From: Branchiibius cervicis
GTDB taxonomy: Bacteria > Actinomycetota > Actinomycetes > Actinomycetales > Dermatophilaceae
DNA: 64,000 nucleotides
Direction: 5' to 3'
Assembly: GCF_042661605.1 (NCBI RefSeq)
Contig: NZ_JBHSWJ010000002.1
Location: 1,550,001-1,614,000, forward strand
A model generated the notes under the pieces. That model was not told the origin of the DNA and made no database searches. It saw only the letters and a program-made list of their open reading frames with translations. Within the stretch, counting starts at the first letter, position 1; every line of letters starts with the position of its first letter. Positions 35,770-45,708 of the stretch are shown piece after piece. Both the position numbers and the translations under genes were made by a program.

Positions 35770-37845
35770 CTACCCCACGGTGCGATGAACGATCAACGGC
35801 AGGACGCCGGTGGCCCCGGCTTCGCGAAGCGCGGCCGCCGCCACTGTGGACACCCATCCCGATGAGGTTTCGTCCACCACCAACAACACCTGCTCACCCG
35901 CCACCTGCGGCGGATCGACCAGCGTGCCGCGCCACCACGCTGCCTCCTCGCCGGAGGCGGCCGAGCCCGGGTGACCGGTCAGCGACACATCCCACGAGGC
36001 CGTGGGCAGCCGGCCCGCTACTGCCAGGCGTTCGGCGACCGACAGGACCAACGCGCGGCGGTTCGCAGCGGCTAGGGTCACGATCAACGTGGGGCGGCTC
36101 GACCACGAATCCTTCCATCCGACAAGGCAGCTCACCGCTGCGTCGAGCAGGTCATCAGACGCCGGCCCATCGGAGGACAACGGCCCCGCCAACTCGGTAG
36201 CCCATTCCACGGCGTCGGCGTGCACCAGCACCCGGCCGGGGTCGGCCTGCAGCTGCGGTGGGATCCGGCCCTTCGTGCCGAAGGCACCGCCCGGCCACAT
36301 CTTGCGCGGCTCGAGCACCTGGCTGCCGGTGCGCAGCCTGGACCGGACACTGGCAATCGCGTCCGGTGGGATCTGCGCGCTCACACCGTCCGGCAGGCTG
36401 CCCAGGCACACACTGCACCGGCCGCACGGCGTCGCCGTAGGGTCATCGAGCGCCTGCTGCAGCAACTGCATCAAGCAGCGCTCGCCGCGCACGTAAGCCC
36501 GCATGATGTCCGCCTCGGCCCTGCGCTGGGCGAGAACACCGTCGTAGTGCGACTGGTCGAACGACCACGAAGCACCGGTGCTGACCCACCCGTCCGCGGT
36601 GCGGGAGACGACCTCCTCGACGGCCAGTTGCTTCAGCAGCAGCTCGACCCGCGAGCGACGGATCCCGGACTCGGCCTCCAGCGCCGGAATCGACTGGGGC
36701 TGGTCAGAGAGCAAACCGAGCAACCGTGTGACCTCGGCCGCCGAAGGGATCGTGGCCGTGGCGAAGTAGTCCCACACGGCATCGTCGGAAGAAGCGGGCA
36801 ACAGCAGCGCGAGCGCGGAGTCGATGGCGCGGCCCGCGCGACCGACCTGCTGGTAGTACGCCACCGGAGACGGCGGTGCTCCGACGTGCACCACGAAGCC
36901 CAGGTCGGGTTTGTCGTATCCCATGCCGAGCGCGGAGGTGGCGACCAGCGCCTTGACCGTGTTGTCCCGAAGTGACTCCTCCAGGCGCAGCCGGGTGTCC
37001 GCGTCGACCCCGCCGGTATACGCCGCGACCGGGAACCGATCGCCGTACTCCGCAGTGATGGTATCCGCGAGACGCTCGGCGTCGGCCACGGTCAGGGTGT
37101 AGATGATGCCGCTGCCGGGCAGTGCCGGCAGGTTGGCCACCACCCAGGCGTAGCGGGACAGCGGATCGAGGCGCGGTAGCACGGCCAGGTGCAGACTGCG
37201 CCGGGCCAGCGGCCCGCGCAGCACCGTTGTTGCTGAACCCAGTTGTGCCGCCACGTCATCCACGACGCGTGAGTTGGCTGTTGCGGTGGTCGCCAGCACC
37301 GGAGCCGCGGGCGACAGGCGCGGTAGCAAGCGAGCCAGCCGGCGGTAGTCGGGCCGGAAATCATGGCCCCAGTCGGAGATCGAGTGGGCTTCGTCGATCA
37401 CCAGCAGACCCAACCGCCCCGCCAGCGCCGACATGACCCGCTCTCCGAAAGCGGGGTTCGCCAGGCGCTCGGGCGAGACCAGCAACACGTCGAGTTCGTC
37501 GGCCGACACAGCAGATTCCACGGTCGACCAGTCGTCGAAATTCGCGCTGTTCAGCGTGGCCGCTCGCAACCCGGCTCGCTCGGCGGCGGCCACCTGATCG
37601 CGCATCAGCGACAGCAACGGCGACACGACGAGAGTGGGACCCGATCCCTGGCTGCGCAACGTGGCCGTCGCGATCCAGTAGACCGCTGACTTGCCCCAAC
37701 CGGTGGCCTGCACCACCAGGACCCGTGCGCCGGGTTGCAACAGCGCATCGAGTGCTTCGCCCTGACCGTCCCGCAGTTGCGCACCGGGACCGGCCAGCGC
37801 CTCAAGGGTGCGGACGGCGACGGGAGACAACGTGGATGTGGACAT
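35770..37845 (-). CDS. recQ: RecQ-family ATP-dependent DNA helicase
   Basis: 691 residues. Superfamily 2 motifs: Walker A ATGWGKS, DEAH in VIDEAHSISDWGHDFRPDYRR and motif VI QQVGRAGRA. A zinc site follows (CLMQ...CGRCSVC). The last ~170 residues lack the classic HRDC domain and instead hold a phosphoribosyltransferase-like segment (LLVVDETSSGW), a form seen in actinobacterial RecQ relatives. Unwinds DNA 3' to 5' in repair. The ATG at 37845 is preferred over an in-frame TTG at 37875. Confidence 0.88.
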   Translation of the reverse strand: MSTSTLSPVAVRTLEALAGPGAQLRDGQGEALDALLQPGARVLVVQATGWGKSAVYWIATATLRSQGSGPTLVVSPLLSLMRDQVAAAERAGLRAATLNSANFDDWSTVESAVSADELDVLLVSPERLANPAFGERVMSALAGRLGLLVIDEAHSISDWGHDFRPDYRRLARLLPRLSPAAPVLATTATANSRVVDDVAAQLGSATTVLRGPLARRSLHLAVLPRLDPLSRYAWVVANLPALPGSGIIYTLTVADAERLADTITAEYGDRFPVAAYTGGVDADTRLRLEESLRDNTVKALVATSALGMGYDKPDLGFVVHVGAPPSPVAYYQQVGRAGRAIDSALALLLPASSDDAVWDYFATATIPSAAEVTRLLGLLSDQPQSIPALEAESGIRRSRVELLLKQLAVEEVVSRTADGWVSTGASWSFDQSHYDGVLAQRRAEADIMRAYVRGERCLMQLLQQALDDPTATPCGRCSVCLGSLPDGVSAQIPPDAIASVRSRLRTGSQVLEPRKMWPGGAFGTKGRIPPQLQADPGRVLVHADAVEWATELAGPLSSDGPASDDLLDAAVSCLVGWKDSWSSRPTLIVTLAAANRRALVLSVAERLAVAGRLPTASWDVSLTGHPGSAASGEEAAWWRGTLVDPPQVAGEQVLLVVDETSSGWVSTVAAAALREAGATGVLPLIVHRTVG

Positions 37846-37878
37846 GCCCGAGACGGTGTCAGGCGGCACCGACAACGC

Positions 37879-38649
37879 TCAGGACTGCTGTGCTCGACGC
37901 GCTGCCAGCGCAGCTTTCTTCCGCGCAAGTTCTGCGTCCTCGATCTTGGCCGCCTCCTCCATCGTCGGGGCCTTGCCGCCCATCCGGGCCGGGAGGAAGA
38001 CCAGGTCGTCGCCGGTCAGCGGCTCGTAGGCCTCCTGCACCTCGTGCAGCATCTGCTCCATCACCGCATGCAGATCCTTGGTGGCGACCTCGGCATCCGC
38101 GTCCGGGTCGATGGAGATGGGCTCCCCGGTGCGGATGGTGATGGGCACATTGGTGCGGCCGAGCCGCTTGGGATGACCCTTGGTCCAGATCCGCTGCGAA
38201 CCCCAGACGATCTGCGGCAGCACCGGCACCCCGGCCTGCGCAGCCATCCGCACCGCGCCGGTTTTGAAGCTGCGCAGTTCGAAGGACCGCGAGACGGTCG
38301 ACTCCGGGAAGACGCCCACCAGCTCGCCGTGCTTCAGCGCATCGACCGCGGCATTGAAGGCACCGACACCGGCCGAGCGGTCCACCGGGATGTGCTTCAT
38401 CGCGCGCATCATGGGGCCGGAGATCTTGTGGTCGAAGACCTCCTGTTTGGCCATGTAGCGGACCTTGCGCCCGGCATCGAGGGCGGCGTAACCGGCCAGG
38501 GCGAAGTCCATGTAGCCGATGTGGTTCAGTGCGATCACCGCACCGCCCGTGCGTGGGATGTTCTCCGAGCCGATCCGGGTGACTTTCAGGCCCTGGGCCG
38601 CGAAGGTTCCCTGCGCAATGCGGATGATGCTCCCGTAGAAAGGCTCCAT
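37879..38649 (-). CDS. 1-acyl-sn-glycerol-3-phosphate acyltransferase (PlsC-like)
   Basis: 256 residues. The acyltransferase motif is NHIGYMDF (H-X4-D) and the glycerophosphate-binding motif is FPEST. Membrane-associated enzyme of phospholipid synthesis, adding the second acyl chain to make phosphatidic acid. The C-terminal ~35 residues are Lys/Ala/Glu-rich. TAAGCT six bases before the ATG supports the start. Lies 33 bases upstream of recQ on the same strand. Confidence 0.88.
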   Translation of the reverse strand: MEPFYGSIIRIAQGTFAAQGLKVTRIGSENIPRTGGAVIALNHIGYMDFALAGYAALDAGRKVRYMAKQEVFDHKISGPMMRAMKHIPVDRSAGVGAFNAAVDALKHGELVGVFPESTVSRSFELRSFKTGAVRMAAQAGVPVLPQIVWGSQRIWTKGHPKRLGRTNVPITIRTGEPISIDPDADAEVATKDLHAVMEQMLHEVQEAYEPLTGDDLVFLPARMGGKAPTMEEAAKIEDAELARKKAALAARRAQQS

Positions 38650-38655
38650 CCGCCC

Positions 38656-38661
38656 AGCTTA
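38656..38661 (-). promoter_or_regulatory. -10 box TAAGCT for plsC-like gene
   Basis: TAAGCT on the minus strand, six bases before the ATG at 38649. Confidence 0.5.
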
Positions 38662-38700
38662 GGCGGAATGCGCGCCCGGGTCCGCCGGGTTGCACTGTGC

Positions 38701-39708
38701 GTGAGCATCCCGCTATCCGTCCTGGATCTGTCCCCCATCGCATCCGGCCGCACCGGCTCGCAGGCCCTGCGCGAGACCGTGCGGCTCGCGCAGGCCGCCG
38801 AGTCGTTCGGCTACCACCGTTTCTGGGTCGCTGAGCATCACAACATCCCCAGCGTCGCGAGCAGCGCGCCCGTGGTGATGATCGCGACCGTGGCCGATCA
38901 CACCGAGTCCATCCGCGTCGGGGCCGGCGGGATCATGCTGCCCAACCACGCGCCGCTACAGGTGGCCGAGCTGTTCCGGGTCCTGGAGGCCCTGCACCCC
39001 GGCCGGATCGACCTCGGGCTCGGGCGCGCTCCCGGCACCGACCAGCTGACCGCGCTGGCGTTGCGGCGCAGCCGGGAAGCGCTGATTGCCAACGACTTCC
39101 CCCAGCAGTACGCCGAGTTGTTGGCGTACGTCGAGGGGTTCCCCGCCGATCACCCGTTCGCCCCGATCTCGGCCCAGCCGACCGACGTACCGCTGCCTCC
39201 CGTGTGGATCCTGGGCTCCAGCCTGTACGGCGCGCAGGCGGCTGCCGCGGCGGGCGTCGCTTTCGCCTACGCAGGGCACTTCGGCGAAGCGGATCCGCGC
39301 GAGGCGATGCAGATCTACCGCGAGGAGTTCCGCCCAACCGGCAAACCGGGAGCGCTGACCGAACCGCACAGCATGCTCGCGGTAGCGGCCATCGTCGCCG
39401 AGACCGCTGATCGCGCTGCCGAACTCCAGCGGGCGGCCGCCTTGTCGATGGTTCGCCTGCGCCAGAACCGCCCGGGCCCGTTGCCCTCGCCGGATGAGGC
39501 AGCGGCCTACGACTGGACGCCCGTCGATGAGCAGATCGCCGCCGGTTTCGCCCGGTTCGCCACGGTGGGCACGGCCGATCGGGTTGCCGAGGGGATCGCA
39601 CAACGCGCGGCCGCGTGCGGCGCCGACGAGCTGATGATCACCACCAACGTGCACGACCCCGCCGAGCGGATCGCATCCTACGAGTTGCTGATGAAGGCCT
39701 GGAGCTAG
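38701..39708 (+). CDS. LLM class flavin-dependent oxidoreductase
   Basis: 335 residues from a GTG start. The bacterial-luciferase-like barrel opens IPLSVLDLSPIASGRTGSQA, the group-1 YhbW-like form, with the FMN region VAEHHN and GLGRAPGTD. Uses FMNH2 or F420; the substrate is unknown. The frame is open far upstream, but only the GTG gives the family start. Its stop overlaps the convergent ldh stop by four bases. Confidence 0.9.
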   Translation: MSIPLSVLDLSPIASGRTGSQALRETVRLAQAAESFGYHRFWVAEHHNIPSVASSAPVVMIATVADHTESIRVGAGGIMLPNHAPLQVAELFRVLEALHPGRIDLGLGRAPGTDQLTALALRRSREALIANDFPQQYAELLAYVEGFPADHPFAPISAQPTDVPLPPVWILGSSLYGAQAAAAAGVAFAYAGHFGEADPREAMQIYREEFRPTGKPGALTEPHSMLAVAAIVAETADRAAELQRAAALSMVRLRQNRPGPLPSPDEAAAYDWTPVDEQIAAGFARFATVGTADRVAEGIAQRAAACGADELMITTNVHDPAERIASYELLMKAWS

Positions 39709-40661
39709 AGCCCGAACTGCTCGATCATGCCGCGCAGCGTGGTCGCCGAGCTGAGCAGGCCGGCTTCCTCCTGGTCCGACAGCGGCGTGTCGAGTCGTAC
39801 GTCACAGCCCCGGCGGTCGACGACGGACGGCAAGGAGAGACACACCTCTCCGATCCCGTGGAAACCAGTGGCCAGGGTCGACACCGGCAGGATGCGTCGT
39901 TCGTCGCCGAGGACGGCCTCCACGATCCGCGCGGTGGCCAGCCCGATCGCGTAGTTCGTCGCGCCCTTGCCCTCGATGATCTGGTACGCCGAGTGGACCA
40001 CCTCGTGGGCGATCTCGTCCCGGACGGTTTGGTCGAACTCCGGAAAACCCGGCAACGGAGTCCAGTTCATCAGCGGGATGGCGCCGATCGTCGCCGAGGA
40101 CCACAACGGGATCTGGGAGTCACCGTGCTCGCCGGCGATGTAGGCGTGCACGTTCTGCACGGCTACACCGGTGTGTTGTGCGACCAGGTACCGCAGTCGT
40201 GAGGAGTCCAGCACCGTTCCGGAGCCGAACACCTGGTTCGGCGGCAGCCCGGTGGCCTTCAACGCGGCGTACGTGACGATGTCGACGGGGTTGGTGACCA
40301 GCACGTGGATGGCGTTGGGGGCGACGTCGACCAGATCGGGCAGCACCTTCTGCGCCAGCCGGACTGTCGTCTCGGCCAGCTGAAGGCGGGTCTGACCCGG
40401 CTTCTGCTTGGCGCCGGCGGTGAACACGATGATGTCGGAGTCGGCGCAGACCGCCGCATCGGTTCCGCCGATCACCGAGGCCGCTGAGGTGAACTGCGAA
40501 CCGTGCGCGAGGTCGAGGACCTCCGCGTCCACCTTGGCCTGGTTGATGTCCATCAGTGCCACTGTCCGCGCCGATCCCCTCATCAGCAGCGCGTACGCCG
40601 TGGTCGCACCTACCGCTCCGGCGCCGATGATCGAGACCTTGCTGCCCTGGGTGTGGTTCAT
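39705..40661 (-). CDS. ldh: L-lactate dehydrogenase
   Basis: 318 residues. NAD motif GAGAVGATTAYAL, substrate-binding NPVDIVTY and DSSRLRYL, and catalytic His in GEHGDSQIP. Lacks the extra Arg pattern of malate dehydrogenases. Reduces pyruvate to L-lactate, so the organism can probably ferment or reuse lactate. Monocistronic, facing the luciferase-like gene. Confidence 0.92.
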   Translation of the reverse strand: MNHTQGSKVSIIGAGAVGATTAYALLMRGSARTVALMDINQAKVDAEVLDLAHGSQFTSAASVIGGTDAAVCADSDIIVFTAGAKQKPGQTRLQLAETTVRLAQKVLPDLVDVAPNAIHVLVTNPVDIVTYAALKATGLPPNQVFGSGTVLDSSRLRYLVAQHTGVAVQNVHAYIAGEHGDSQIPLWSSATIGAIPLMNWTPLPGFPEFDQTVRDEIAHEVVHSAYQIIEGKGATNYAIGLATARIVEAVLGDERRILPVSTLATGFHGIGEVCLSLPSVVDRRGCDVRLDTPLSDQEEAGLLSSATTLRGMIEQFGL

Positions 40662-40691
40662 GGGTCCATCTTGTCGGTTCCTCCACCTCGA

Positions 40692-40697
40692 TAGGCT
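40692..40697 (+). promoter_or_regulatory. -10 box TAGGCT for HipA-like operon
   Basis: TAGGCT ends six bases before the GTG at 40704, which supports placing the start upstream of the frameshift. Confidence 0.5.
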
Positions 40698-40703
40698 CGT
40701 TGC

Positions 40704-41470
40704 GTGCTGCCTACCGCCCGTGCGATCCGTTACGTGACGCCGCTGCGCGAGGGCGGCTCGCTGCCCGGGGTCGTGGAGGCCGACGATGACGGCACCTGGG
40801 TGCTGAAGTTCCGGGGGCGGGACAGGGCCTGAAGGTGCTGGTCGCCGAGGTCATCGTCGGCGAACTCGGCCGGGCCCTGGGCATCCGGGTTCCGGCGCTG
40901 AAAGCCATCGAGTTGCCCGCGCCGATTGCGAAGTACGAAGCGGATGAGGAGGTGCAGGACCTGCTCACCGCGAGTATCGGGTTGAACCTGGGTGTCGACC
41001 TGCTGCCCGGTGCCTTCGGGTACGACGGGTCCGCACCTCCCGCTGCGTCGATCGCGGCCGAGATCCTCTGGCTGGATGCGTTCACCGCCAACATCGATCG
41101 CACCCCGCGCAACCCGAATCTGCTGGTGTGGCATGGCGAGACGTGGTGCATCGACCACGGCGCGGCGTTGTACTTCCAGCACGCCTGGCCGACGCGGGCG
41201 CCCTCGCCCTCCCGGTTCGCCGAACAGCCCTACGACGCGGACAGCCACATCTTGCGACCGATCGCCCGTGACCTGGTGGGGACCCACGCCCGCCTGTCCG
41301 AGGTGGTGACCCCCGATCTACTGTCCGAGGTGGTCGACCTGGTCCCCGAGGAGTGGCTGGAGACCACGGAGTGGTTGCCGTCCACGGCCAGTGTGCGATC
41401 GGCGTACGTCGATCACCTCCTGGCGCGGGTGGCGAACCCGGCCGCGTGGCTGCCCGAGGATCTGCCGTGA
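40704..41470 (+). CDS. HipA-family kinase-like protein (one frameshift)
   Basis: About 255 residues when joined. The N-terminal ~37 codons (LPTARAIRYVTPLREGGSLP) are in one frame and the rest in another; the break is at 40813-40817, five G where six are needed. After repair the nucleotide-binding stretch reads TWVLKFRGAGQGLKVLVAE. Catalytic-type motifs follow: DAFTANIDRTPRNPNLL and CIDHGAAL. The fold is that of HipA/PI3-4 kinases but without the HipB partner, so it is not a simple HipBA toxin. The next gene, DUF3037, overlaps by four bases and is its usual partner. Confidence 0.85.
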
Positions 41471-41853
41471 CGGCCAGCGACTACGGCTATCAGTACGTCG
41501 TCCTGCGCTACGTGCCCGCGGTCGACCGGGAGGAATTCGTCAACGTCGGTGTCGTGCTCTACGCGCAGTTGGCGGACTTCCTGGGTGTCGCCTACGAACT
41601 GGACGCACTGCGACTGCGAGCCTTTTCGCCGGCGGTCGATCTGCATGCGCTGGCCCAGTCGTTGGCCGCGCTGGAACGAGTGTGCGACGACGATCCGCCG
41701 CCGGGGCTACCGCAGCACGCCAAACCGGGGCAACGCTTCGGATGGCTGTCGGCGCCGCGCAGCACCGTTCTACAGCCCGGACCGGTGCACGGTGGCGTCA
41801 CGGCAGACCCCGCGGCGGAGCTTCAGCGCCTGGTGAAGAAACTGGTGACATGA
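41467..41853 (+). CDS. DUF3037 family protein
   Basis: 128 residues from a GTG that overlaps the kinase stop (GTGA). YQYVVLRYVPAVDREEFVNVGVVL is the DUF3037 signature. Function unknown; the family is repeatedly found directly after HipA-like kinases, which suggests a partner or substrate relationship. Its stop overlaps the YbaK gene start by four bases. Confidence 0.88.
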   Translation: MTASDYGYQYVVLRYVPAVDREEFVNVGVVLYAQLADFLGVAYELDALRLRAFSPAVDLHALAQSLAALERVCDDDPPPGLPQHAKPGQRFGWLSAPRSTVLQPGPVHGGVTADPAAELQRLVKKLVT

Positions 41854-42389
41854 CGTCACTGGTCTGGAAGCCCGCCACCGCCCACCCCGAACTCATGGCG
41901 CCGTCGACGGCCGCCGCTGTCGAGGGGCTCTCCTTCGCCGACGAGGTTGAGGCGGTCGCAATCGATCCGGCCATCAGCGACACCGCGGCACTGGTGGCCG
42001 CCACCGGTCTCGATCCGGCTGATTCGGCGAACTGTGTCATCGTCGCCGGCAAACGCGACGGTGTGGAACGGGTCGCCGCGCTGTTGGTGCTGGCCAACAC
42101 GCGCGCCGACATCAACAACGTGGTGCGACGGCACCTGGACGTACGCAAGATCTCCTTCATGGCGATGGATGACGCCGTGTCACGCAGCGGGATGGAGTAC
42201 GGCGGCATCACACCGATCGGCCTACCGCAGGAGTGGCCGGTGTTGGTGGATGCGGCTGTGCTGCAACGCTCCTCGATCGTCATTGGCTCCGGCATCCGCG
42301 CCGGCAAGCTGCGGTTGCCCGGCGCCCGCGCCGCAGAGCTACCGAACGTCACCGTCATCGACAGCATGGCCCGCATCGTCGATGCGTGA
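41850..42389 (+). CDS. YbaK/EbsC-type aminoacyl-tRNA deacylase
   Basis: 179 residues. The YbaK domain covers about residues 60-165, with VIVAGKRDG, DVRKISFM and MEYGGITPIGLP matching the family fold and its substrate pocket. Family members hydrolyse mischarged tRNAs such as Cys-tRNA(Pro) or Ala-tRNA(Pro). Coupled on both sides: four-base overlap with DUF3037 and eight-base overlap with the NUDIX gene. Confidence 0.87.
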   Translation: MTSLVWKPATAHPELMAPSTAAAVEGLSFADEVEAVAIDPAISDTAALVAATGLDPADSANCVIVAGKRDGVERVAALLVLANTRADINNVVRRHLDVRKISFMAMDDAVSRSGMEYGGITPIGLPQEWPVLVDAAVLQRSSIVIGSGIRAGKLRLPGARAAELPNVTVIDSMARIVDA

Positions 42390-42936
42390 CGTCGTCCGCG
42401 CAGCGATCGCTTCGATTGCCCCGGTCGATGATCTGGCGCGCCAGCACATTCAGGGCGCACTCGCATGGATCGACAGCGGGGCGGACTTGTTCCGGCTCGA
42501 GCGACCGGCGACCCCGTCTCCGCACCTGGTGTCCTACTTCGTCCCGGTAGACACCACTCGGCGGACACTGTTGCTGGAAGAACATCTCCGGTCGGGTCTC
42601 TGGTTGCCGCCCGGCGGGCACGTCGAGATCGACGAAGACCCGCGGGACGCCGTACGTCGGGAGTGCCTGGAGGAGTTAGGTGTTGACGCGCGGCTCCTCA
42701 CCGACGAGCCGCTTCTGGTGACCATCACCGAGACCAACCGCGAGGTGCACACTGACGTGAGCCTCTGGTACGCAATTGGCCTCAGCCAGGACGACGACGT
42801 GCAGATCGATCGACGCGAGATGGCCAGCGTGCGGTGGTACTCCTTCGAGGAGGCCGCCAAACTGGACCCGAGCACCACCGACCCGCATCTCGCCCGCTTC
42901 GTCACCGCTATCGACGCCCGTGCCCGCAGTTCCTGA
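42382..42936 (+). CDS. NUDIX hydrolase
   Basis: 184 residues. The NUDIX box is complete: GHVEIDEDPRDAVRRECLEE followed by LGV. About 45 residues of helical N terminus precede the domain. Hydrolyses a nucleoside diphosphate linked to another moiety; the specific substrate cannot be told. Last gene of the HipA-DUF3037-YbaK-NUDIX operon. A 12-bp inverted repeat follows 10 bases after its stop. Confidence 0.9.
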   Translation: MRDVVRAAIASIAPVDDLARQHIQGALAWIDSGADLFRLERPATPSPHLVSYFVPVDTTRRTLLLEEHLRSGLWLPPGGHVEIDEDPRDAVRRECLEELGVDARLLTDEPLLVTITETNREVHTDVSLWYAIGLSQDDDVQIDRREMASVRWYSFEEAAKLDPSTTDPHLARFVTAIDARARSS

Positions 42937-42946
42937 GGAGAGTGAC

Positions 42947-43004
42947 GTTTCTGAGGAGCAATAGCCGGCTTTGCATCCTCATAACCCGGGTTCTCCTCAG
43001 AAAC
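42947..43004. repeat. 12-bp inverted repeat with inner palindromes
   Basis: Arms GTTTCTGAGGAG (42947-42958) and CTCCTCAGAAAC (42993-43004) are perfect complements around 34 bases. The loop holds a ten-base palindrome AACCCGGGTT (42983-42992) that touches the right arm and a shorter AGCCGGCT hairpin. A third copy, TCCTGAGGAG, overlaps the NUDIX stop codon (42931-42940). It lies between convergent genes, so a two-way terminator is the simplest reading, but there is no T tract; an operator or RNA structure is possible. Confidence 0.6.
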
Positions 43005-43015
43005 AGACTCGCTTG

Positions 43016-43207
43016 CTAGCCGCCTCGCACAATGGTGGCGATGGCCATCCCGAACACACCAGCACCGACGATGAGTGGCACCGCACCGATTCCCCGGCCT
43101 GACGGCAGGCTCATGATCATCAGACCGACGGCGATGAGCAGTGTTCCGATGACCAGGAGCATCCACACCTCGGGTCTACGCAGCTGTTTGCTTGCCTCAC
43201 CTCTCAT
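43016..43207 (-). CDS. small two-helix membrane protein
   Basis: 63 residues from the ATG at 43207 (MRGEASKQLRRPEVW), a basic N terminus and two hydrophobic helices (LLVIGTLLIAVGLMIM and AVPLIVGAGVFGMAIATIV). Family not recognised. An in-frame ATG at 43345 overlaps the stop of the TrmH-type gene by eight bases (ATGACTGA), the same overlap seen at two other junctions here; using it would give 109 residues, but the extra part does not look protein-like. The 130 bases between 43208 and 43337 hold nothing else I can see. Confidence 0.6.
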   Translation of the reverse strand: MRGEASKQLRRPEVWMLLVIGTLLIAVGLMIMSLPSGRGIGAVPLIVGAGVFGMAIATIVRGG

Positions 43208-43337
43208 GCGATCACTCTGGCACGCCGTTGGCGTTGCGAACGCGCACCAGATGCTGGCGGTCCAGCGACCGGAGCCCACCAGCCCGGCAAACTGCGTTCG
43301 TCCGGCGGCCACCGCTGCCGGTGTCGGCGCCCATTGA

Positions 43338-44143
43338 TCAGTCATCGAGCACTCGCAGGGCCCAACCGGCGACCGCCGTCGCCGCGGCCACATTGAGAGA
43401 GTCCACTCCCCCGCGCATCGGGATCGTCACGACCAGGTCACTGGCCGCCAGCGTGGCTGGGGACAGCCCGTCTCCTTCGGTCCCGACCACGAGCGCGAGC
43501 TTCGCCGGCGGATCGGCGGCCAACGTGTCCAGCGACACCGCATCGTCGGCCAAGGCGAACGACGCCACGGTCCAGCCAGCCTCGTGCAACCTGCCGACAG
43601 CGCCTGGCCATGGCTCGATCCGGGTCCACGGAACTTGGAACACGGTGCCCATCGACACCCGAATTGCCCTGCGGTAGAGCGGATCCGCGCACCGCGGGGT
43701 GACAAGCACCGCATCCATCCCAAGGGCCGCGGCCGACCGGAAGATCGCACCGACATTCGTGTGATCGACGATGTCCTCACAGATCAACACCCGGCGCGCA
43801 CCGAGCAGCACGTCCTCGACGGAGGGCAACGCCGGCCGGTGCATCGAAGCCAGGGCGCCGCGGTGCAGGTGAAACCCGGTCATCTCCCGGATCACCTCGG
43901 GCGACGCGACGTAGACCGGCGCCGCCGTGATCTCGATCACGTCAGCCAGGTCCTCCAGCCAGCGCTGGGCCATCAGGAACGAGCGCGGCTGGTGCCCGGC
44001 GGCGAGGGCGCGCCGGATCACCTTCTCGGACTCCGCGATGTAGAGGCCGGACGCCGGTTCGAGGATCCGGCGCAGGGCCACGTCGGTCAACGAGAAATAG
44101 TCGCGGACCCGTTCATCACCCGGATCATCGATCCAGACGACCA

Positions 44144-44144
<1 letters not shown>
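43338..44144 (-). CDS. TrmH-family (SpoU) RNA 2'-O-methyltransferase
   Basis: 268 residues. An N-terminal L30e-like substrate domain precedes the SPOUT knot. The three SpoU motifs are visible: DHTNVGAIFRSAAALG, LVVGTEGDGLS and IPMRGGVDSLNVAAATAV. Methylates ribose in rRNA or tRNA; the site is not predictable. Its ATG overlaps the stop of the ABC ATPase gene (ATGA). Confidence 0.9.
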
Positions 44145-44929
<785 letters not shown>

Positions 44930-44936
44930 GCCCCCG

Positions 44937-44942
44937 AGGTTA
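44937..44942 (-). promoter_or_regulatory. -10 box TAACCT for ABC ATPase
   Basis: TAACCT on the minus strand, seven bases before the ATG at 44929. Confidence 0.5.
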
Positions 44943-44948
44943 GCCACC

Positions 44949-44954
44949 TACCAT
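44949..44954 (+). promoter_or_regulatory. -10 box TACCAT for hypothetical gene
   Basis: TACCAT ends seven bases before the ATG at 44962; divergent, with only 32 bases between the two starts. Confidence 0.5.
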
Positions 44955-44961
44955 CGAGGGA

Positions 44962-45708
44962 ATGTTCGCGCTCCCCGCCTCGACCCGCCTCAGCCTGTGG
45001 GTGACCGCCGCCTGGAGCGGCACCATGCCTGTCGAGGACGCCGTGGTCCGCGCCCTACCCGACGTTGATGACATAGCCGGCTCACTCGGCCGGTTCACCG
45101 ACTGGGGTGAGTTCGGCGAACAGGTCCTGGCCTGCGCATTGCCCCGTCCGGGCGCACCGGGCCTGCTTCCGCGCGGACCGGAGCAGATGCGCCAGACGGC
45201 GACCGAGCACGGCGAATGCGTGTTCGTCCCAAGTCTGGGCGGCGTGGTGGTGCCGGTGGTCAGCGAGTACGGCGCCGCAAGGGACGTCGGTGTGAGCGTT
45301 GAGTTCCTGGCGTTCGACGCGGACCCGGTCCCCCAGCACCGCCTGACCGGAATCGACGTGGGAATCGCCGAGCGTGAGCTTCGGGCGGCGCTGGGCTCCT
45401 CCACGGCGGCGCTGGAGGAGCTGGACCTGGGCGCTACCGAAGTGCGCCGACCGGCCGTTGCCCGCCCGAGCGAGCACTGGGCCCTCCCCGGCGGGTTGCC
45501 ACCACGGGCCGCCCGCTTGATCGAGCTTGCCGGCACCATCCTGTCGGCGGTCGAGGTGGCGCAGGAGCACACCGCGGACCTGGTCCGCGGTCGGGACGGG
45601 GCGGTCGCCGTCCAGTTGCAGACCTTGAACGCTGCGGCGACGACCGCTCTCGAGCACGCCACCAATGCGGCGGCCCTGCGGCTCGCCGGTCTCATCCCGG
45701 CTGAGTAG
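44962..45708 (+). CDS. conserved hypothetical protein
   Basis: 248 residues, soluble, no signal or membrane segment. Opening FALPASTRLSLWVTAAWSG; the second half is helical and Ala/Leu-rich. I do not recognise the family. The last 17 bases overlap the convergent YqeY-like gene. The divergent promoter pair with the ABC ATPase may mean shared regulation. Confidence 0.75.
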   Translation: MFALPASTRLSLWVTAAWSGTMPVEDAVVRALPDVDDIAGSLGRFTDWGEFGEQVLACALPRPGAPGLLPRGPEQMRQTATEHGECVFVPSLGGVVVPVVSEYGAARDVGVSVEFLAFDADPVPQHRLTGIDVGIAERELRAALGSSTAALEELDLGATEVRRPAVARPSEHWALPGGLPPRAARLIELAGTILSAVEVAQEHTADLVRGRDGAVAVQLQTLNAAATTALEHATNAAALRLAGLIPAE

